Both the position numbers and the translations under genes were made by a program. Below are positions 62,226 through 64,000 of a stretch of 64,000 nt of DNA, piece after piece. The stretch lies in the NCBI GenBank assembly GCA_003254925.1, contig QANZ01035879.1:76138-140137 (forward strand), in the 5' to 3' direction. The DNA comes from Chamaecrista fasciculata. Its lineage: Eukaryota > Streptophyta > Magnoliopsida > Fabales > Fabaceae. The notes below the pieces were generated by a model. That model was given only the letters and a program-made list of their open reading frames with translations. It made no database searches and was not told where the DNA came from. Numbering within the stretch: the stretch's first letter is position 1; the number at the start of each line of letters is the position of its first letter.

Positions 62226-64000
62226 TCAAAATGGAGTACCACTTCCACTTCTGGTTTCTGTAGGGCTGTATAAAGCAGACCTGTTCCTTGGTCTGTTCTC
62301 CTCCAATTGTCTCACAACTTCATCCATGGTGGGTCTAACCGAAGCCACCGGAGCACATCATCCCATTGCTAGCTTCAAAGCCTGAACCAACCCATCCTCC
62401 ATCGGATTTCTTATACCTTTCAGAATCTCCACATCAAACACTTCCATTGTCGTCTCCTCCAAAACCGCCACTTTCACCATTGAAGGCAAATCCACATACT
62501 CACCACCTCTCCCATTTCTCCCTCCCTTCTTTCCTATCAAAATCTCCAGTAGTAATATGCCGAATGCATAAACATCTGTTCTTGGATTACATTTCTTCAT
62601 TCTTTGAAGCTCCAGGGCCTTATAGCCTTCAGTCTTAGCAAGTGCCACCATTTCATCTGCTACCTCTGGAACCATTAACTTATCAAGCCCAAACTCGGCG
62701 AGCCTAGCAACAAAAAAATCATCCACAAGCACGTTCTTGGATCTTAGATTCCCATGAGTGATTGGAGCATCAAGACCTGTGTGAAGATATGCAAGCCCTC
62801 TGGCTATGCCCAATGCAATCTTGTGTCGCCTAGACCAGCTCAGCATGGGTTTTCCTGCTTTAGTTTCTGTAGAAAACCAAAATAACAAGGTGCTCAATAC
62901 AAAGCTATATAAAGCATTCAAACTATAGAAAGCCCCAACAACTATTTAATTTCAACACTTCATCTTCATTTATTTCCTTAGCACCAATATCACAAGTCTA
63001 AACCCAAGAAACACAATATCTATGAATAATTGACGTTTGACTCCACCAAGAGGCCTCATAAATACCCATATGATTGCAAATGTGTAGAAGGCATCAATTG
63101 AAATTAGATGTTTTGAGTTAGGGGATTTAGTAATCAGTTCACCACAAGAATTTGATATATTTGCCAGTTTACAAGGTTAAAATGAAAGTAAAATGGAATG
63201 AAACACCATGTATTAATTAGTATAACACATATCTATAAACATGACAAATAGTAAGAGAAGATTACATATTTACCATGTAGAAGATCATAAAGAGTTTTGA
63301 GAGGTAGATAGTCATAAATAAGGAGCTTCTCTCCTCGCTTTCCCTGATAGAATCCTCTCAATGGAATCAAATTCTCGTGTCGAATTTTCCCCAATTGCTT
63401 TATAATTGGCAAGCTTGAAGCCTTATCCTTGTAGCTACCTTCTTTCAACAACCTCAAAACAATAGTACCACCTCCATCAGCAAGCTTTGCCTTATACACA
63501 GTCCCATAACTTGTCTTCTCCATAACTTGTCCTGTTGCATTCAGCACATCGTCTAAACTCAAATTCTCGCCGCCATTGAACAACATAAGCTTTCCTTCAC
63601 CATCATTAACATCATCATCTTCTTCTTCTTCCTCATCCAATTCATGATCACTCTCTCTCCTACCCTTCTTCCTCTTCTTGTTCTGCACATACCCAATTAG
63701 CAAAGAAGCTAAAACCACACTTCCAGCCAATAGACTGATAACTATACCAGCAATTGCACCAGAACTTAGTCTATAGTAAGATTTTCCACCACAACTTCCC
63801 AAAGGAGGCCCACACAAGCTTGGATTATTCCCTTCAAAAACCTCCAAACCAAACTTGTATTCTTCAAAAGTAGGCAAAACCCCACTAAAATTATTATGGG
63901 AAAGGTTCAATTTCTCAAGCTTTAGCTCCGCTAAGCTCTGAGGAATTGAACCCACAAACATGTTATCCCCCAAGTCAAGCAATTTCAACCCACCAAAGCG
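62226..64000 (-). CDS. TMKL1: TMKL1-like LRR receptor pseudokinase, 3' part, with in-frame stop
   Basis: A membrane LRR receptor-like protein, partial at the window end. Minus-strand exons: beyond 64000 to 63274, and 62866 to 62226. It begins in the last leucine-rich repeats (LKLLDLGDNMFVGSIPQ), then CGPPLGSC, a transmembrane segment (IAGIVISLLAGSVVLASLLIGY), a basic stretch, an acidic run (about 63660-63600) and a kinase-like domain. Catalytic residues are lost: VLRLL where VAIK-type Lys is expected, HGN for HRD, and EFG for DFG. This marks a pseudokinase, as known for TMKL1. After KLAMG there is TGA (62360-62358). The same frame then continues 43 codons (CAPVASVRPTMDEVVRQLEE...SGSGTPF) to a stop at 62228-62226. 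Family members have two Cys here, so the first Cys codon appears changed to a stop. The product is truncated, or this is a sequence error. Confidence 0.88.

Noticed and set aside
1-64000. CRISPR arrays, bacterial operons or a horizontally acquired gene cluster
   Set aside because: The repeats present are dispersed plant elements without regular spacers, all solid genes are intron-containing plant genes, and no foreign-looking block stands out.

Overview
The window is nuclear DNA from a eudicot plant. It is AT-rich, and the genes are split by GT-AG introns carrying many transposable elements. All four recognisable host genes have close plant homologues. The gene content does not fix the species. 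There are three unresolved spots (Ns near 16240, 21398 and 57326).

Layout. (1) 1-2.2 kb: a small inverted-repeat element at the window edge and a palindromic repeat. (2) 2.3-15.9 kb, plus strand: a complete 14-exon sterol 3-beta-glucosyltransferase gene (UGT80A type, 627 aa). Its introns hold a MULE-type MITE, an RTE LINE fragment, a 143-bp tandem duplication, a palindromic MITE and a TRIM-like fossil. (3) 16-21.5 kb: intergenic, with a mini-Helitron, a second 5'-truncated RTE LINE with a 10-bp target duplication, and palindromic repeats. (4) 21.6-24.0 kb, minus strand: a complete four-exon plant O-methyltransferase (358 aa). (5) 26.8-45.8 kb: a nest of elements. The 3' part of an L1 LINE was hit by a hAT-type element and by an Athila-like LTR element (28829-45428). 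That element was hit three times by related LTR elements, each now a solo LTR. One solo LTR then received a 1.04-kb foldback element. (6) 45.8-56 kb: gene-poor, with two more mini-Helitrons, MITEs and a tRNA-derived SINE. (7) 56.4-61.3 kb, plus strand: a complete six-exon secreted pectate lyase (438 aa). (8) 62.2 kb to the window end, minus strand: the 3' part of a TMKL1-like leucine-rich-repeat receptor pseudokinase, with an in-frame stop 44 codons before the usual C terminus. It lies tail to tail with the pectate lyase.

The four host genes are independent loci: sterol glycosylation, small-molecule methylation, cell-wall pectin cleavage and receptor-like signalling. Nothing suggests that they form a pathway or cluster. 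I found no new multi-gene system. The most unusual content is in the mobile elements: three LTR insertions within about 100 bp of one fossil, a foldback element enclosing GC-rich gene-like sequence, and a 180-bp Helitron family whose three copies sit in TA repeats. In the host genes, the TMKL1 nonsense codon is the most checkable oddity.
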